Below, one piece after another: positions 35,081-47,716 of a stretch of DNA of 64,000 bases. The stretch covers positions 49,973,040 to 50,037,039 of the forward strand of contig CM037788.1 in the NCBI GenBank assembly GCA_021229015.1, in the 5' to 3' direction. The notes under the pieces were generated by a model. The model was not told where the DNA came from. It saw only the letters and a list, made by a program, of their open reading frames with translations, and did no database searches. Position 1 is the first letter of the stretch, and each line of letters starts with the position of its first letter. Source of the stretch: Solen grandis (taxonomy: Eukaryota; Mollusca; Bivalvia; Adapedonta; Solenidae). The position numbers and the translations under genes were made by a program.

Positions 35081-37580
35081 GTATGTGTCAGTAGGGGGTA
35101 GTGGCAAGTACATCAAGGTACGTGTCAGTAGGAGGTAGTGGCAAGTACGTCAAGGTATGTGTCAGTAGGGGGTAGTGGCAAGTACGTCAAGGTATGTGTC
35201 AGTAGGAGGTAGTGGCAAGTACATCAAGGTACGTGTCAGTAGGAGGTAGTGGCAAGTATGTCAAGGTATGTGTCAGTAGGGGGTAGTGGCAAGTACGTCA
35301 AGGTATGTGTCAGTAGGGGGTTGTGGCAAGTACGTCAAGGTACGTGTCAGTAGGAGGTAGTGGCAAGTACGTCAAGGTATGTGTCAGTAGGAGGTAGTGG
35401 CAAGTATGTCAAGGTTTGTGTCAGTAGGGGGTAGTGGCAAGTACGTCAAGGTATGTGTCAGTAGGGGTAGTGGCAAGTACGTCAAGGTATGTGTCAGTAG
35501 GGGTAGTGGCAAGTACGTCAAGGTATGTGTCAGTAGGAGGTAGTGGCAAGTACGTCAAGGTATGTGTCAGTAGGAGGTAGTGGCAAGTACGTCAAGGTAT
35601 GTGTCAGTAGGAGGTAGTGGCAAGTACGTCAAGGTATGTGTCAGTAGGGAGGATAAGAGTGCATAGTAATGCGTATTCAAGGTATGTGTCAGTAAGGGGT
35701 AGTGGCAAGTACGTCAAGGTATGTGTCAGTAGGAGGTAGTGGCAAGTACGTCAAGGTATGTGTCAGTAGGAGGTAGTGGCAAGTATTCAAGGTATGTGTC
35801 AGTAGGAGGTAGTGGCAAGTACGTCAAGGTATGTGTCAGTAGGGGTAGTGGCAACAAGGTATGTGTCAGTAGGAGGTAGTGGCAAGTACGTCAAGGTATG
35901 TGTCAGTAGGAGGTAGTGGCAAGTACGTCAAGGTATGTGTCAGTAGGAGGTAGTGGCAAGTACGTCAAGGTATGTGTCAGTAGGAGGTAGTGGCAAGTAC
36001 GTCAAGGTATGTGTCAGTAGGAGGTAGTGGCAAGTACGTCAAGGTATGTGTCAGTAGGAGGTAGTGGCAAGTACGTCAAGGTATGTGTCAGTAGGAGGTA
36101 GTGGCAAGTACGTCAAGGTATGTGTCAGTAGGAGGTAGTGGCAAGTACGTCAAGGTATGTGTCAGTAGGAGGTAGTGGCAAGTATGTCAAGGTATGTGTC
36201 AGTAGGAGGTAGTGGCAAGTACGTCAAGGTATGTGTCAGTAGGAGGTAGTGGCAAGTACGTCAAGGTATGTGTCAGTAGGAGGTAGTGGCAAGTACGTCA
36301 AGGTATGTGTCAGTAGGAGGTAGTGGCAAGTACGTCAAGGTATGTGTCAGTAGGAGGTAGTGGCAAGTACGTCAAGGTATGTGTCAGTAGGGGTAGTGGC
36401 AAGTACGTCAAGGTATGTGTCAGTAGGGGTAGTGGCAAGTACGTCAAGGTATGTGTCAGTAGGGGTAGTGGCAAGTACGTCAAGGTATGTGTCAGTAGGG
36501 GTAGTGGCAAGTACGTCAAGGTATGTGTCAGTAGGGGGTAGTGGCAAGTACGTCAAGGTATGTGTCAGTAGGGGGTAGTGGCAAGTACGTCAAGGTATGT
36601 GTCAGTAGGGGGTAGTGGCAAGTACGTCAAGGTATGTGTCAGTAGGAGGTAGTGGCAAGTACGTCAAGGTATGTGTCAGTAGGGGTAGTGGCAAGTACGT
36701 CAAGGTATGTGTCAGTAGGGGGTAGTGGCAAGTACGTCAAGGTATGTGTCAGTAGGAGGTAGTGGCAAGTACGTCAAGGTATGTGTCAGTAGGGGTAGTG
36801 GCAAGTACGTCAAGGTATGTGTCAGTAGGGGGTAGTGGCAAGTACGTCAAGGTATGTGTCAGTAGGAGGTAGTGGCAAGTACGTCAAGGTATGTGTCAGT
36901 AGGGGGTAGTGGCAAGTACGTCAAGGTATGTGTCAGTAGGGGGTAGTGGCAAGTACGTCAAGGTATGTGTCAGTAGGGGTAGTGGCAAGTACGTCAAGGT
37001 ATGTGTCAGTAGGGGGTAGTGGCAAGTACGTCAAGGTATGTGTCAGTAGGAGGTAGTGGCAAGTACGTCAAGGTATGTGTCAGTAGGGGGTAGTGGCAAG
37101 TACGTCAAGGTACGTGTCAGTAGGAGGTAGTGGCAAGTACGTCAAGGTATGTGTCAGTAGGAGGTAGTGGCAAGTACGTCAAGGTATGTGTCAGTAGGGG
37201 GTAGTGGCAAGTACAGTCAAGGTATGTGTCAGTAGGAGGTAGTGGCAAGTACGTCAAGGTAGTGTCAGAAAGGGGTAGTGGCAAGTACGTCAAGGTATGT
37301 GTCAGTAAGGGGTAGTGGCAAGTACGTCAAGGTATGTGTCAGTAAGGGGTAGTGGCAAGTACGTCAAGGTAGGAGGTAGTGGCAAGTACGTCAAGGTATG
37401 TGTCAGTAGGGGTAGTGGCAAGTACGTCAAGGTATGTGTCAGTAGGAGGTAGTGGCAAGTATTCAAGGTATGTGTCAGTAGGGGTAGTGGCAAGTACGTC
37501 AAGGTATGTGTCAGTAGGAGGTAGTGGCAAGTATGTCAAGGTATGTGTCAGTAGGAGGTAGTGGCAAGTACGTCAAGGTT
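35076..37580 (+). repeat. 37-38 bp minisatellite derived from the exon A splice donor, about 65 copies
   Basis: Each unit reads 'tcaaggtatgtgtcagtagg' + 'aggtagtggcaagtacg', with indels of one base. The first unit is the exon A junction itself (TCAAG|GTATGTGTCAGTAGG), so the array carries dozens of near-perfect copies of the real 5' splice site. Common variants: GTACGT for GTATGT, GGGG or GGGGG for GGAGG. Rare shortened units occur (for example near 35650 and 35850). Open frames on both strands follow the repeat and are not genes. Confidence 0.97.
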
Positions 37581-39368
37581 TTGATTTTGTGGAAGGGGAA
37601 AATTTTCCACAAATAATAATTTTAACCTCCATAAAATTACTTCATTTCAAAGGCCTCATGTTATCTTGGACATGAATCCACACATAAACATACCCAGGAA
37701 ACCCCATGAAGCACATAATCAAGAAATCTTAATGTTGACGAAAAATAGTGATTTTACGGTTTTGTGAGACAGGTTGTCCGTTATCTAAGCATACCCTGCC
37801 AAATATAATCACATCACACAATAACAAACTCGTCTGAGAGGTTGTTTATCTTTGCCTATATCACTGAGATGTCACTTTCTAACAATAGCTGTCTGTGGTA
37901 TTCATGAAAAATTTCATGTCTAATTGACGATTGTCAAGATGTCTTTGAATTTATTTGATCTATTTATGTCTAAATCTGGAAATTAAATTAAGTTACATAT
38001 TTAGGCAAATAAAACGACAAGTGACAGATTCTCCTATGAACGTAAACCCTCATGATGTTTTAAAAAGACTACATTTTAACCATTATAATCATTTCTGGGG
38101 CCAAAAAAAAAATCCGTTTCTGTTTGCCCGATCGACCCTTTTTTTTAAACGACCGACCCTAAAGTTCTTTTTTTACCTTTTTGCCTATTTCCCCATTTTT
38201 TACCTTTTGTTTTATGTAAAAAAATAAATAATATTAAAAAAAATCCCGACCTACCAGCCCATGTTTTTATTTGCTGGAGAACAGAAACGGAACTTTTTTT
38301 CTTTTTTTTTGGCCTGGGGATTTTTGTTTAGGGTGTGGTAACGTTCCATTTGTAGGTCAGGGTGAAGTAATACCTGTATACAAAGGTACCTATCATTATA
38401 GTACCCAGTGGGAAAGTATCATATATATATATATATATATATATCTATATATACACATACTTTCTTCCATCAATATCCGTTCTATAATCACAGTTCATAC
38501 ACAGTGCTTTCATTGTGTCATATCTTTCCCTATATTGCATCTTTTGATCATTAGGCAAGATGATCACAATTGGGTTACATGTGTATATGTCATATTTGAG
38601 TGTTCATTATCTAAATAGAATATTGCTGTTATGTGCTCTCATATAAGACTTTGTCTGTCTATACTTAGTATATTTTCGTACGTAGTTTGTGAAATAAAAA
38701 TAACATGTCAAAGTTAATAATCAGCCTGTTTAATACCCATGCTTCAATGTAGTGGGGACTGTTTAGGAATCATGCTCATTATATCGTGTCATGTTCTGTC
38801 CTTTAATGATAATCATAGCTATATAGCAGTAGAAACCAAATTTCAAGACATGAAGTGCAATTAACAGTGTATCAAATGAAAAAAAAAATTTGAGGGTTTG
38901 GTGCAAAAGCTATGGTAACCACATAATTCTAGAGGAAGTTTTGTCCTCAGTTTCATTTTAATCAGCTCTTGAAAATTATAGACATTTTTAATGCAGCATT
39001 ATTCAAATGGGACATTGGATTGGCTTACAGAGGTTTTAAACTGAAAAGCATAACATCACTTCATATTCTGTTTATACAATTTAATATTTGCACTGTACTT
39101 TATATACAAATTCCTAAAGACCTACAGAAGAAACAAAGATACATGTGTAACCACATGAAAACTGTAGTTGGCCATGTCATACGACAATTACAACTTATCA
39201 TAATGTATACTATTAATGCCAGCAGTAGGAGGTCACTCCTTCAGAAGTATGGTGAACAAAACCTGGGCAATGCACCAGGCATTTGGTATTCACCACCAAA
39301 AACCCAAAGGTATGCCAGCTTTTTCTAAGACAGCTTCAGCTGCTTGAGGGATACAGGATTGTGCTTCC
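37581..39368. other. Dynein intron sequence
   Basis: Contains a likely fold-back element at about 38097-38328 and an (AT)n run at 38419-38450. No exon recognised. Confidence 0.5.
38097..38328. repeat. Fold-back element with GGCCAAAAA ends
   Basis: Left: 'ggggccaaaaaaaaaatccg' + 'tttctgtt'. Right, inverted: 'acagaaacggaac' then a T-run and 'ggcctgggg'. The inverted ends share GGCC-A(n)-CCGTTTCTGTT; 'ctgggg' may be the flanking duplication. Confidence 0.55.
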
Positions 39369-39580
39369 TTAACCCTTTCCCTCATAGAGGAAACCATGAA
39401 AAGACCTATGCAAACTCGCAGGTTGATCAGGTTTTATGCTGTTTGCTGCTCCTCAGTGGTCTGGAAATGAGGACTTTATAATTAAATTTGGTAAGGTTTA
39501 ACTGTGGTTTTCTGCAGATCAGGCTTTATGTGGTACCTATTGAGGGTGTCAAAATGAGTCTATATGAGGGAAAGGGTTAA
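39369..39580 (+). mobile_element. MITE family A, copy 3 (internal deletion)
   Basis: TTAA at both ends with CCCTTTCCCTC and GAGGGAAAGGG termini. About 30 bp of the left palindrome arm is missing: 'cctatgcaaactcgcaggtt' joins directly into the right arm. Confidence 0.85.
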
Positions 39581-40140
39581 ATGATCAGTCGAGCTTTGTA
39601 CCTTTAGGGGCGACCAACATGACATTCCCTAGATATTTGTCCTCCTCTTTTATTTCTGTTATTTTATGTTGCTGAAGGGTATTACACTACCTGACGTGCT
39701 GTCTGTATTGGTGACAGTTCCATCTTGCCTTTTACTATACTTGTTTTTTCCTTCTCTTTTGTCACGTAGGGTTTTGTAAAGTTTAGGAGACTGATGTCTA
39801 GACATATCAGGTTATTCCTGAATAATATATAGAGTGTCTGTCAATTAGCTTTGTGGGTTTAGGGATGAGGTATTCTGTGAATAAACAGGTTTTTCCTTAA
39901 GTCAATCTGAACCCTGAGATAACTAGACTTTTTTGCCCTTCTGTGTGATGCAAAGTGACAGATGAAACTGGGCGTAAAACTGACAAAAGGAAATGATTTG
40001 GACAGGGGCATTGATTTGTTCTCACTTAATTGTCTTGTTTGGCATTTACATTTGTTTTATCATTTCATGTGGGAAGACCCCCTAAACAGTTGAACCTGTC
40101 TTGTTGGTAAATACTCTGTCTCATGTGAAGGACGGGTTAT
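39581..40140. other. Dynein intron sequence
   Basis: No exon or repeat border recognised. Confidence 0.4.
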
Positions 40141-40645
40141 TCTGTCCTGTAGGCAGGGAAAGGGTTAAGCAATCAGCTCCAAACTGTAAAGCAATGTTTA
40201 TGACCATATTCTCTTTTGATTGTGAGTTTGATTATGGCAGATATCTGCTGCTTAGGTCAGGAGTTATGCCCCTCTTAACCCCAAAAAATGCTAGATTTCA
40301 CTTTGTTTACACTCTTGCATCTTCATTTCTTAAGCAATCATCTCAAACGTTTTGACAATATTTATAATCATAATCTCTCGACCAAGTTTGATTATGGCTG
40401 ATATCAAACAATTAGGTTATGAGTTATTCCCCTTTAAATATAAAAAAATGCCAAATTTCACATTGTTTACTCTGTAGCATCTTCATTCCTTAAGCAATCA
40501 TCTTTAAACTTTAAGACAATGTTTATGACCATATTCTCTTGGCAAAAATTGATTAATGCTGATATCGACCACTAAAGTCAGGCAGGAAGGCAATGATTCT
40601 CAGGTGAGTTACTTCAGGGCCATCTGGCCCTCTTTTTTTTCTAAA
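40141..40645 (-). repeat. GCTCACCTGAG-family interspersed repeat with three internal units
   Basis: 'ttaagcaatca' starts units at about 40165, 40331 and 40491, each followed by 'gacaatgtttatgaccatat', 'gattatggc', 'gatatc' and 'aaatttcac'. It ends 'ctcaggtgagtt' and 'agggccatctggccctctt', the inverted form of the terminus at 22622 and 57694. Confidence 0.75.
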
Positions 40646-41264
40646 TAGAAAAATCAGGCAGCCATTCCAGATACTATGTTCTTTGTTTACATAAAGTCAT
40701 TCAACCATTAATTCTTGAAAAAAAAGTCTAAAATACAATATGTTTTTAAATATAGTTGAAGAATTTACTTGTCGTGCAAGTGAGGGGTGGGGTTTTCAAT
40801 CACAGTTTAGGTTTGAGGGAAAATTTCAATACATGTATACATGGCTTGTGGCTAATATAAGTGCTGAATTCTGTTATGTAATAAATCACCCCCATTTAGA
40901 TAAGGCATATGTCTTTTCTTTTCTACATTGCCTTGGACTTTTTTCATTTCTGAGCTTAAAAAAAAAAAAGTTCAAAAAAGCTTCACAAACCTGATTTAAT
41001 CAGCTTTTGTCTGCCAGCTAGAATTAAGGATGGCAATCTAAATTTCTCCTAATCTGAAGAATTTAATCCAGAGACCGCCTGATGTGTCAGACATGGTCAA
41101 GTCATTCAGTTTCAGGTGGCCAGTGGTTATCATGGTTACAGAGGGAGTATTTTGATTTTTTCCTTTGTTCCTTTTCTTTTTCTTTCTCCTATTAAAGAGA
41201 TCAGGGTAAGGTGAGTTTTTCAAATGAAAAATTCCAGCAGCAGTGAGAGTATGATGTAAGTACC
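40646..41264. other. Dynein intron sequence
   Basis: No exon or repeat border recognised. Confidence 0.4.
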
Positions 41265-41424
41265 TTAAGGTAAAGTCACTGTAATGGTTCCGCTACATCT
41301 TGGACCACTTAACCTCTACCAAGATAACCAAGGTACCCTAGAGAAACATTAAGAAACCTTGGTTATCTCCGTGAAAGGCCATGAGGTCTGAAATGTAGCG
41401 GAACCATTACAGGGACTTTACCTG
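41265..41424. mobile_element. Fold-back palindromic element, copy 2
   Basis: Begins TTAAGGTAAAGTCACTGTAA and ends 'ttacagggactttacctgaa'. Nearly the same sequence as the copy at 17807, with the same internal mirror 'accaagataaccaaggtacc' / 'aaaccttggttatctccgtg'. Confidence 0.85.
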
Positions 41425-42385
41425 AAACAAAGCTGTTACACAGGGAACATTAATCATTGATACAATTGTTATTCCTATCATCGGAAAACCATTTACATAG
41501 TTGCGCCTTATATAATTCATCTTGGGTAAATTATGTATATATGTGAGATGATGGATGGCCAATGCCGTAAGCTAATGCAGTTTATGCTCACATGTGCCAT
41601 TTATCTAGTGCCATATATCTATAGTTTGAAGAGATATGCCACTTTGACAGTATGACTGATGACTTGTGTTTTCAGACAGTCCCGTGTCTGTAATACTTTG
41701 TATTTTATGTTGTGAATGCTGGTTCAAGCTACGCATTCAAAACAACCTGGAGGAACCATTATCAATTATAGAGCTGTGCTCTTGGATTTATTATTTAAAA
41801 CTCAGTATTGGAATAGGCAATATACTTGGTATATAATTGCATTCCAATTCAGGTTATTTTAGGCCATAACTTTTGTTTTATAATACAGATGTGAACATAA
41901 ATAAAAATACAAGACGAAAATAATTGTAAATAATATCTTTGATATGCTGTGACTTTGTTTAAAAAATAAATAAAGAGTAATGTTTGATGCATCCTACTGA
42001 CGCGGTATGAGAGAGCTGATGTTAATGTCTTTCATCCAATATTCTGCTGTCTGCGTCCTGGTGTCATCCCCCTCTGTACAGCACTTATAACTTATAAGTA
42101 CTCCGACTAAAGTTTTGTCTATAGCATTTGTTGTAGTCAAATAACAGATTTTTGGTTTTCTGTAGCTTTCCATGAAAACTGGTTTCACAGAGTTGATTAT
42201 GTGTCAAAATTATTCAAGCAGATAACAGATTGAGCCAATGCACATTTTAATATTTAATGGGCATATGTTTTGGAAAATATATCTTCTCTACAAGTTTGAA
42301 ATCAGAGTACTTACAAGTTTCTTTAAGTCATGTTAAACCATTGAAAACTTAGACAATGTTATCCCAATCTGAACAGGCCCTCTGC
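41425..42385. other. Dynein intron sequence
   Basis: AT-rich; no exon recognised. Confidence 0.4.
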
Positions 42386-42630
42386 ATGTAACCCCTGACC
42401 TCATGAATATTCATGTACATGAATAAAATTATGACCTCATAAACATTAATTTACTGGACTACTTTTGAAACATTGTGATTGTCACATTTTCTCTGTCATG
42501 CAGACTGGGTAGAATCTGAGCTATAATATTGTATGAGCAAAAAAAGGAGACCTAGATTTCAGGAGCTGGCTGATCTGGGTCTTATCTGTTTGCCAATGTT
42601 TTAAAACTAGCCTACATGAGGTAAAGACTT
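42386..42630 (+). mobile_element. TTAA MITE family B, degraded copy
   Basis: 'gtaacccctgacctcatgaa' at the left, 'attgtatgagcaaaaaaagg' inside and 'acatgaggtaaagact' at the right. Termini have lost TTAA. Confidence 0.65.
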
Positions 42631-42696
42631 CAAGATCTGAAGTGACCGATATAAAACCTGTTCAGAATACAAATATTTTGGCATTTGGTATTTTTA

Positions 42697-43376
42697 GCTC
42701 ACTTGAACACAACATGCTAAAGGTGAGCTATTGTGACCGATGAATGTCTGCCAAAATATGGTTGCCATGGCAACTAAAAGGGGAAAATATGTGAAAACTT
42801 CAAAAATCTTCTCCAAAAGTACTGACTGGATTTTAAAAAATATTTTCACAGATGTTCCTTTGGTCAGTCTCTACCAAGATTGCTCAAAATATTTGAAACC
42901 AATGAAAAAAATGGCCGCCAAGGGGCAGAGCCCGTTCCCCTTATATGCATATAGTAAAAATTTGAAAAATCTTCTTGTCTTAAAGTACTGGCTGGATTTC
43001 AAAGGTTTTGGGCACAGATGTTCCTTGGATCACCCTCTACCAAGTTTGTAAATATTACTTGGTTTGGTCGAAAAACATGGTCACCAGAGGGCGGAGCCCA
43101 TTTTCCTTATATGTTTTTAGTACAAATTTGAAAATTCTTCTGTCCAAAAATACTCATTGATGTCAAAGTTTATCAGCATAGTCCCTTTGGTCACTCTCTT
43201 CAAAGAATTGTAAACTCTATTTTGATCCATCTAAAAATATATCTAGCAGGGTGCGTAGCCCAGAGCCCATTTTCCATAATATCATAAGATGTTTGCTGTT
43301 TCTTCTCCTCCCACTAAAACCTGCTTCTCAGGTGAGCAATTCCAGAGCCTTTATGGCCCTCTTGTTATAATTCCAC
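42697..43376 (+). repeat. GCTCACCTGAG-family interspersed repeat with about three units
   Basis: Starts 'tagctcacttgaacaca' and ends 'ctcaggtgagcaattccaga' with 'tttatggccctcttg'. Internal units share 'aaaatcttct', 'tactgactggatt', 'gatgttcctttggtca' and 'ggcagagccc'. The open frame at 42740-43051 belongs to the repeat. Confidence 0.75.
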
Positions 43377-43421
43377 CACACAAAATGAAATGTGAGCCCA
43401 CATGTGTTTTGTCCATTTGTG

Positions 43422-43597
43422 TCCTGTCGTGTTACATCTCAGTATGTAACGTTGGCATCCTGTCGTGTTACATCACAGTATGTCATGTTGGCATCCTGTC
43501 GTGTAACATCACAGTACGTCACGTTGGCGTCCTGTCGTGTTACATCACAGTATGTCACATTGGCATTCTGTCGTGTTACATCACAGTATGTCACATT
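43422..43597 (+). repeat. 36-bp tandem repeat, 5 copies
   Basis: Units of 'cctgtcgtgttacatcacag' + 'tatgtcacgttggcat'. Because 36 is divisible by three, open frames persist through it on the plus strand; these are not credible genes. Confidence 0.93.
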
Positions 43598-44245
43598 CCT
43601 CAGAAATATTAAATCATCCTTATTAAAAGTTCTATTTCAGATCTTTCTCCAGCAGAGAAGGGCAAATAATGTAGGACTATCGACATATAATAACAAATAA
43701 ACATCTCTTTTTTTGCTTTTAGAAACATTTCTATACACAAAAGTGCATTGTTAGGATCCAATTAGTGTCTTAGATTTGTTTACTTTCTTTGTTATACAGG
43801 GTAATGATACTCAGGTGAACCATTCAGATTGTTTCAAATTATAAAACATCAGACAACAGCGTGAGATATAAAAAAATAACTGTAAACTACACCCTTATTT
43901 TTTTGGTTCACATTGATTGTAAGGATGTGGACAGAGATTCTTCTTTTGATAATTATATTGACTTGGAGACTGGGAACACCTGATGTCTTCTCAAATAATG
44001 TTTTGTGGTGTCTTGTTAGAACAGTAAACCCTATTTTTCTCTATGATTTATGTAAAGGGTATTGGTAAACGACTTACATTACAAATCTAAATTGGATGTT
44101 CCTAAGGCCATAATTATGTAATAAAAATAGTCAAGTGAATGTTAATAGAATGTCAGTCACTACTGCATGCTCATCCATTAAAAGATATTGTTAAAAAACA
44201 CTTGAATGGGAATAATGTTAATGGGTGTCAATGACAGTGAATGAC

Positions 44246-44320
44246 TCAACTTGGACTCGAACCCAGGGCCTCAGGAATACCGTTCCTGCACTCTACCAAC
44301 TGAGCTACCAAGCAACATGT
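44246..44320 (-). repeat. tRNA-like sequence (tRNA-derived SINE head or tRNA pseudogene)
   Basis: On the minus strand, 'tagctcagttggtagag' is a perfect A-box region and 'gggttcgagtcc' a perfect B box. The anticodon stem CAGGA/TCCTG pairs fully. However, position 33 is C instead of T, the T stem has a mismatch and the acceptor stem barely pairs. A functional tRNA is unlikely. Confidence 0.65.
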
Positions 44321-44549
44321 CTTCTTGCCTATTGATTTATCACCAAATACCTGTACCCAGCTACAGGTGCCTGAAACACCATTAAAACCTGTGTCAAAAC
44401 CCTATTGAATAATTAAAGGTCAAGAGCTATTTATTTTTAGCTAAATTTTAAGACACCATCGAAGTTTTCAGTGGAATTTCAGGGTGTGACTTTGTACCAT
44501 TAATTTTTTTAAGGGACATTGAGTAGGACATAAGCATTTGTGTTTTAAG

Positions 44550-44680
44550 TACCATTAAATAACCATTAAATAACCATTAAATAACATTAAATAACCATTA
44601 AATAACATTAAATAACCATTAAATAACATTAAATAACCATTAAATAACCATTAAATAACCATTAAATAACATTAAATGCA
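44550..44680 (+). repeat. AACCATTAAAT short tandem repeat
   Basis: About eleven units of 'aaccattaaat' or 'aacattaaat', 10-11 bp period. Confidence 0.95.
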
Positions 44681-46106
44681 ATTAACTTCAAAAGTTCACA
44701 AATATTTACAACATCAGAAAAATATAAAGAACTAGTGCGCAGATATTTTAAATTTAAACTTCTGGTTAAGGTTTGTTATATCACGATGTAAAAAAAAGGT
44801 TTTTTTTTAGTTTGGTCATTTATTTGAATTGACCAATACATTTACAGAAGTCTAAGAGGGTCAAAATTCACAAATGACATGTCACAGTTTCACATTAATA
44901 TTCGAAATTAAAAATGCTTTTTTTGCAAGACAATATTAAAATTCCTTTCAGTGAATATAAATGATTTGAAACTTACATTGTTGTGTTTTTATATATTTTT
45001 TTTTCCCCCCTTAAATCTGAAAATTGATATTTTGTTTTATTTGTGTATCTAATCAATGGTTTGGGTGAATAAAGGAATGTTGTAAAATTTCAAGCAGTAT
45101 GGACAAGAATTTCAGAAGTAATGGCTTAGATAACACATTGTAGTGAGATATTTCTTTTTTTGCTGAGTATATTTTTGTTAAGAGACTTTTGTTCGAGTTG
45201 ATATAGTTTTATTCATTCCATTATCCTTTATTTAGAATATTTCAAGTTAAATGTTCACAAAGAGAGGCCAACTATTCTGTGCTACATATCTGTTCATATT
45301 CATCAATCTGTCTGGTGCATGTTTCTTTACTGGAACAATGCACAACTTTCTATTGAAATTCAAAGCAATACATTTGCCTAATAGTCAAGCCACCAATTGT
45401 AAAGATAAAAAAGCTTTTTTAAGAGAAATAGAAGTTTTCAAAGCTACTCTCTGAAATACAAAGTCCGTATGCCTTTTAGCTTGAAATTAAAAATATGAAG
45501 TCTGCATGGATTTTTTTTGAAGTTTCAGTAAAGTATTGAAAAATGATACCTTTTAATATGTCTAGCATACTTTTTGTATTAAACTGTTGAGTCAGGTTTT
45601 CTCAAAAGTTAACAGAATTGCTTGGAAATCAGCCAGTTTGTGAGTTTTGTTGAATCTCCTTTTTTGGAGTTTTTTTTTTCTTTCTTTAATTTTTTTTTAT
45701 CCAGAAAACACTGCTTATTTGTCTTGAAACTTCTTAGCAAGTCTGGTTTTGCCTATATGTATTGTATCAAAATCAAACATATCAGATGTCTAAAAACTGT
45801 AACACTTCTCATTTTTCAAAATATTTTGAAGTAAATCAATAGAATGCTCAACACTAGGAGAATGCGAACCAGCTGTCCTGTAAATATCATTATTTAATAT
45901 CATTATTTATGGTCAATGTTTGCATGAAATTCAATTGTTATAATTATTTTTAATGCAGTACTTTTTATCTAATGATAAGCTTCAATAAAAAAGAAAGAAA
46001 AATGATGAAAATTCTTCTACTTATATAATTATAACAATATCTTTACAATACTGAACCATTTATTTTTACATTATGAGTATGATATATATACCATTTGCAT
46101 ATTTCA

Positions 46107-46348
46107 TTAACCCTTTCCCTCATATAGACTCATTTTGACACACTCAATAGGTACCACATAAAGCCTGATCTGCAGAAAACCACAGTTAAACCTTACCAAA
46201 TTTAATTATAAAGTCCTCATTTCCAGACCACTGAGGAGCAGCGAACAGCATAAAACCTGATCAGCCTGCGAGTTACTCGCAGGCTGATCTGGTTTTATGT
46301 TGTTCGCATAGGTCTTTTCATGGTTTCCTCTATGAGGGAAAGGGTTAA
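46107..46348 (-). mobile_element. MITE family A, copy 4
   Basis: A full-length inverted copy with TTAA at both ends, single termini and the central palindrome 'gcctgcgagttactcgcagg'. It serves as the reference for the two expanded copies. Confidence 0.9.
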
Positions 46349-47565
46349 TATAAATGTAACCCTGACGATGGTACAGTAACAAAGTTAATACAATAACAGT
46401 ATACTTTTATGATTTTCCATTCCCACATAAATTTTCATCACCCCCCCAAAAAAGAGAAAAAAATCAATGACAGTCACAGTAAATATCAAGAATTACTTTT
46501 ATTAAGTAATTTAAGAAAAAAATAACGATTCATAACAAGTATCATTGAAACAAAAAGAAAAGCCTGACTAGGGTTTCCCCAAGTCCTCCATCTTATTTAT
46601 AAAAACAGAAAAATAAACCCTTTCAGTTCCTTTTTATTTCTTCAAACAGTTTGTCTCCATTGATGCCTCCAGAGAAATTCTACCAGGTCTGATATGACAC
46701 TTGACATTAACACTGTCATGAAATGCTGACACGTGCCGACACGTGCCGACAGGTGCTGACAATGGGATTCCCAAAACTAGAAATATTTCTTCTGAAAATT
46801 GGTGAATCAAACTTGTCCTGAGGCAGACAAATGCCATACAAGTCTTTTCTGCACAGAAGGCCTCCTAAACTGTTGTAGCCATTGCTTATAAATAATGTCT
46901 AGCGAAAATATCAAGGAGAATTGTTAATCTATTCATGGAATGGAATTCTAATCGGCAAAATTCTGTTTCTTATAGATAATGGAGCGGGATGAGATTCAAC
47001 CTTGAAACGAACTGAGAGGCTCAAATTTGAATAAAAATATTTGTTAAGTCTTTTTATGTTCTTCATTTTTTTAAACCCAAAAGCCGTTTGTTAGTGTAAA
47101 TGGAGGAAAAACGAAAGGCAGCTTAATAAAGAAATATTCAAAAACGGATAAAATAATAGGAGATATCACACAGCTATTGACAAAACATGGAAACTTAATA
47201 TATCTTATAATTATATTGACATTATCAAATATTGTTAAGATAAGTATTTAAAGTCATTGGAGATAAATTGATCATGTTATACTGAGCAAAATAAATTACA
47301 TAATACTTCACTATTTGACAGTTCTTCCAAATGAAACTTCCTTATGATATTTTTGAATGATCTTATGTACTTTCTTGTCCACACAATGCTTTAAAATTTA
47401 TCAGTATTTCCAGGGACACTTTGTGCATGAATCAGTGATTCCAGATAATATTATCATGGTACTCATGTAAATTTATCAGTATTTTCATGTGCATCTGTTT
47501 TCGAATTCATTAGTTCTTCCTTTTTTTTTTAAATTTTCATTTTTATTTGGCAATTTACCTTCGAG
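46349..47565. other. Dynein intron sequence
   Basis: No further exon recognised. A short 'acacgtgccgac' duplication lies at about 46730-46750. Confidence 0.45.
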
Positions 47566-47716
47566 AGTTGAGTGAAGATGAGAAGAACTCCATTCTGGCA
47601 TCTGAAGATTTTCGAGCATTTCTGGATCACACGACCCGCGTCATTGAGAGAGCCCTGGATGAGGTTCCGGTGGACATCGACTACAGCCGATCTAATGACG
47701 ATGACATGGCCAATCA
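47566..47716 (+). CDS. Cytoplasmic dynein 1 intermediate chain, internal exon B
   Basis: Encodes LSEDEKNSILASEDFRAF, then FLDHTTRVIERALDE and an acidic stretch ending NDDDMANQ. This matches the conserved dynein intermediate chain segment just before the WD40 domain (vertebrate ELTEEEKQQILHSEEF, STRIVERAL). The protein is the cargo- and light-chain-binding scaffold of the dynein motor. The acceptor is TTCGAG|AG and the donor CA|GTGAGT. The two leading bases complete Glu with exon A, and the trailing CA completes Gln with exon C. The acidic linker differs from vertebrates, where it reads about FFDYSGR; this part is variable. Confidence 0.95.

Larger units (their letters stand above)
43598..46106. 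other. Dynein intron sequence
   Basis: Holds a tRNA-like sequence (44246-44320) and an 'aaccattaaataac' array (44550-44680). Otherwise AT-rich with no exon signals. Confidence 0.45.

Noticed and set aside
36310..36578. Open frames on both strands with repeated peptides such as SGKYVKVCVSRG and TYLPLPLLTH
   Set aside because: They are translations of the 37-38 bp minisatellite in several frames, not genes.
43289..43700. Plus-strand frames with repeated CRVTSQYVTLAS-like peptides
   Set aside because: Produced by the 36-bp tandem repeat, whose length is a multiple of three; no start context or splice support.
44246..44320. A functional tRNA gene on the minus strand
   Set aside because: Position 33 is C, and the acceptor and T stems are badly paired; a SINE head or pseudogene is more likely.
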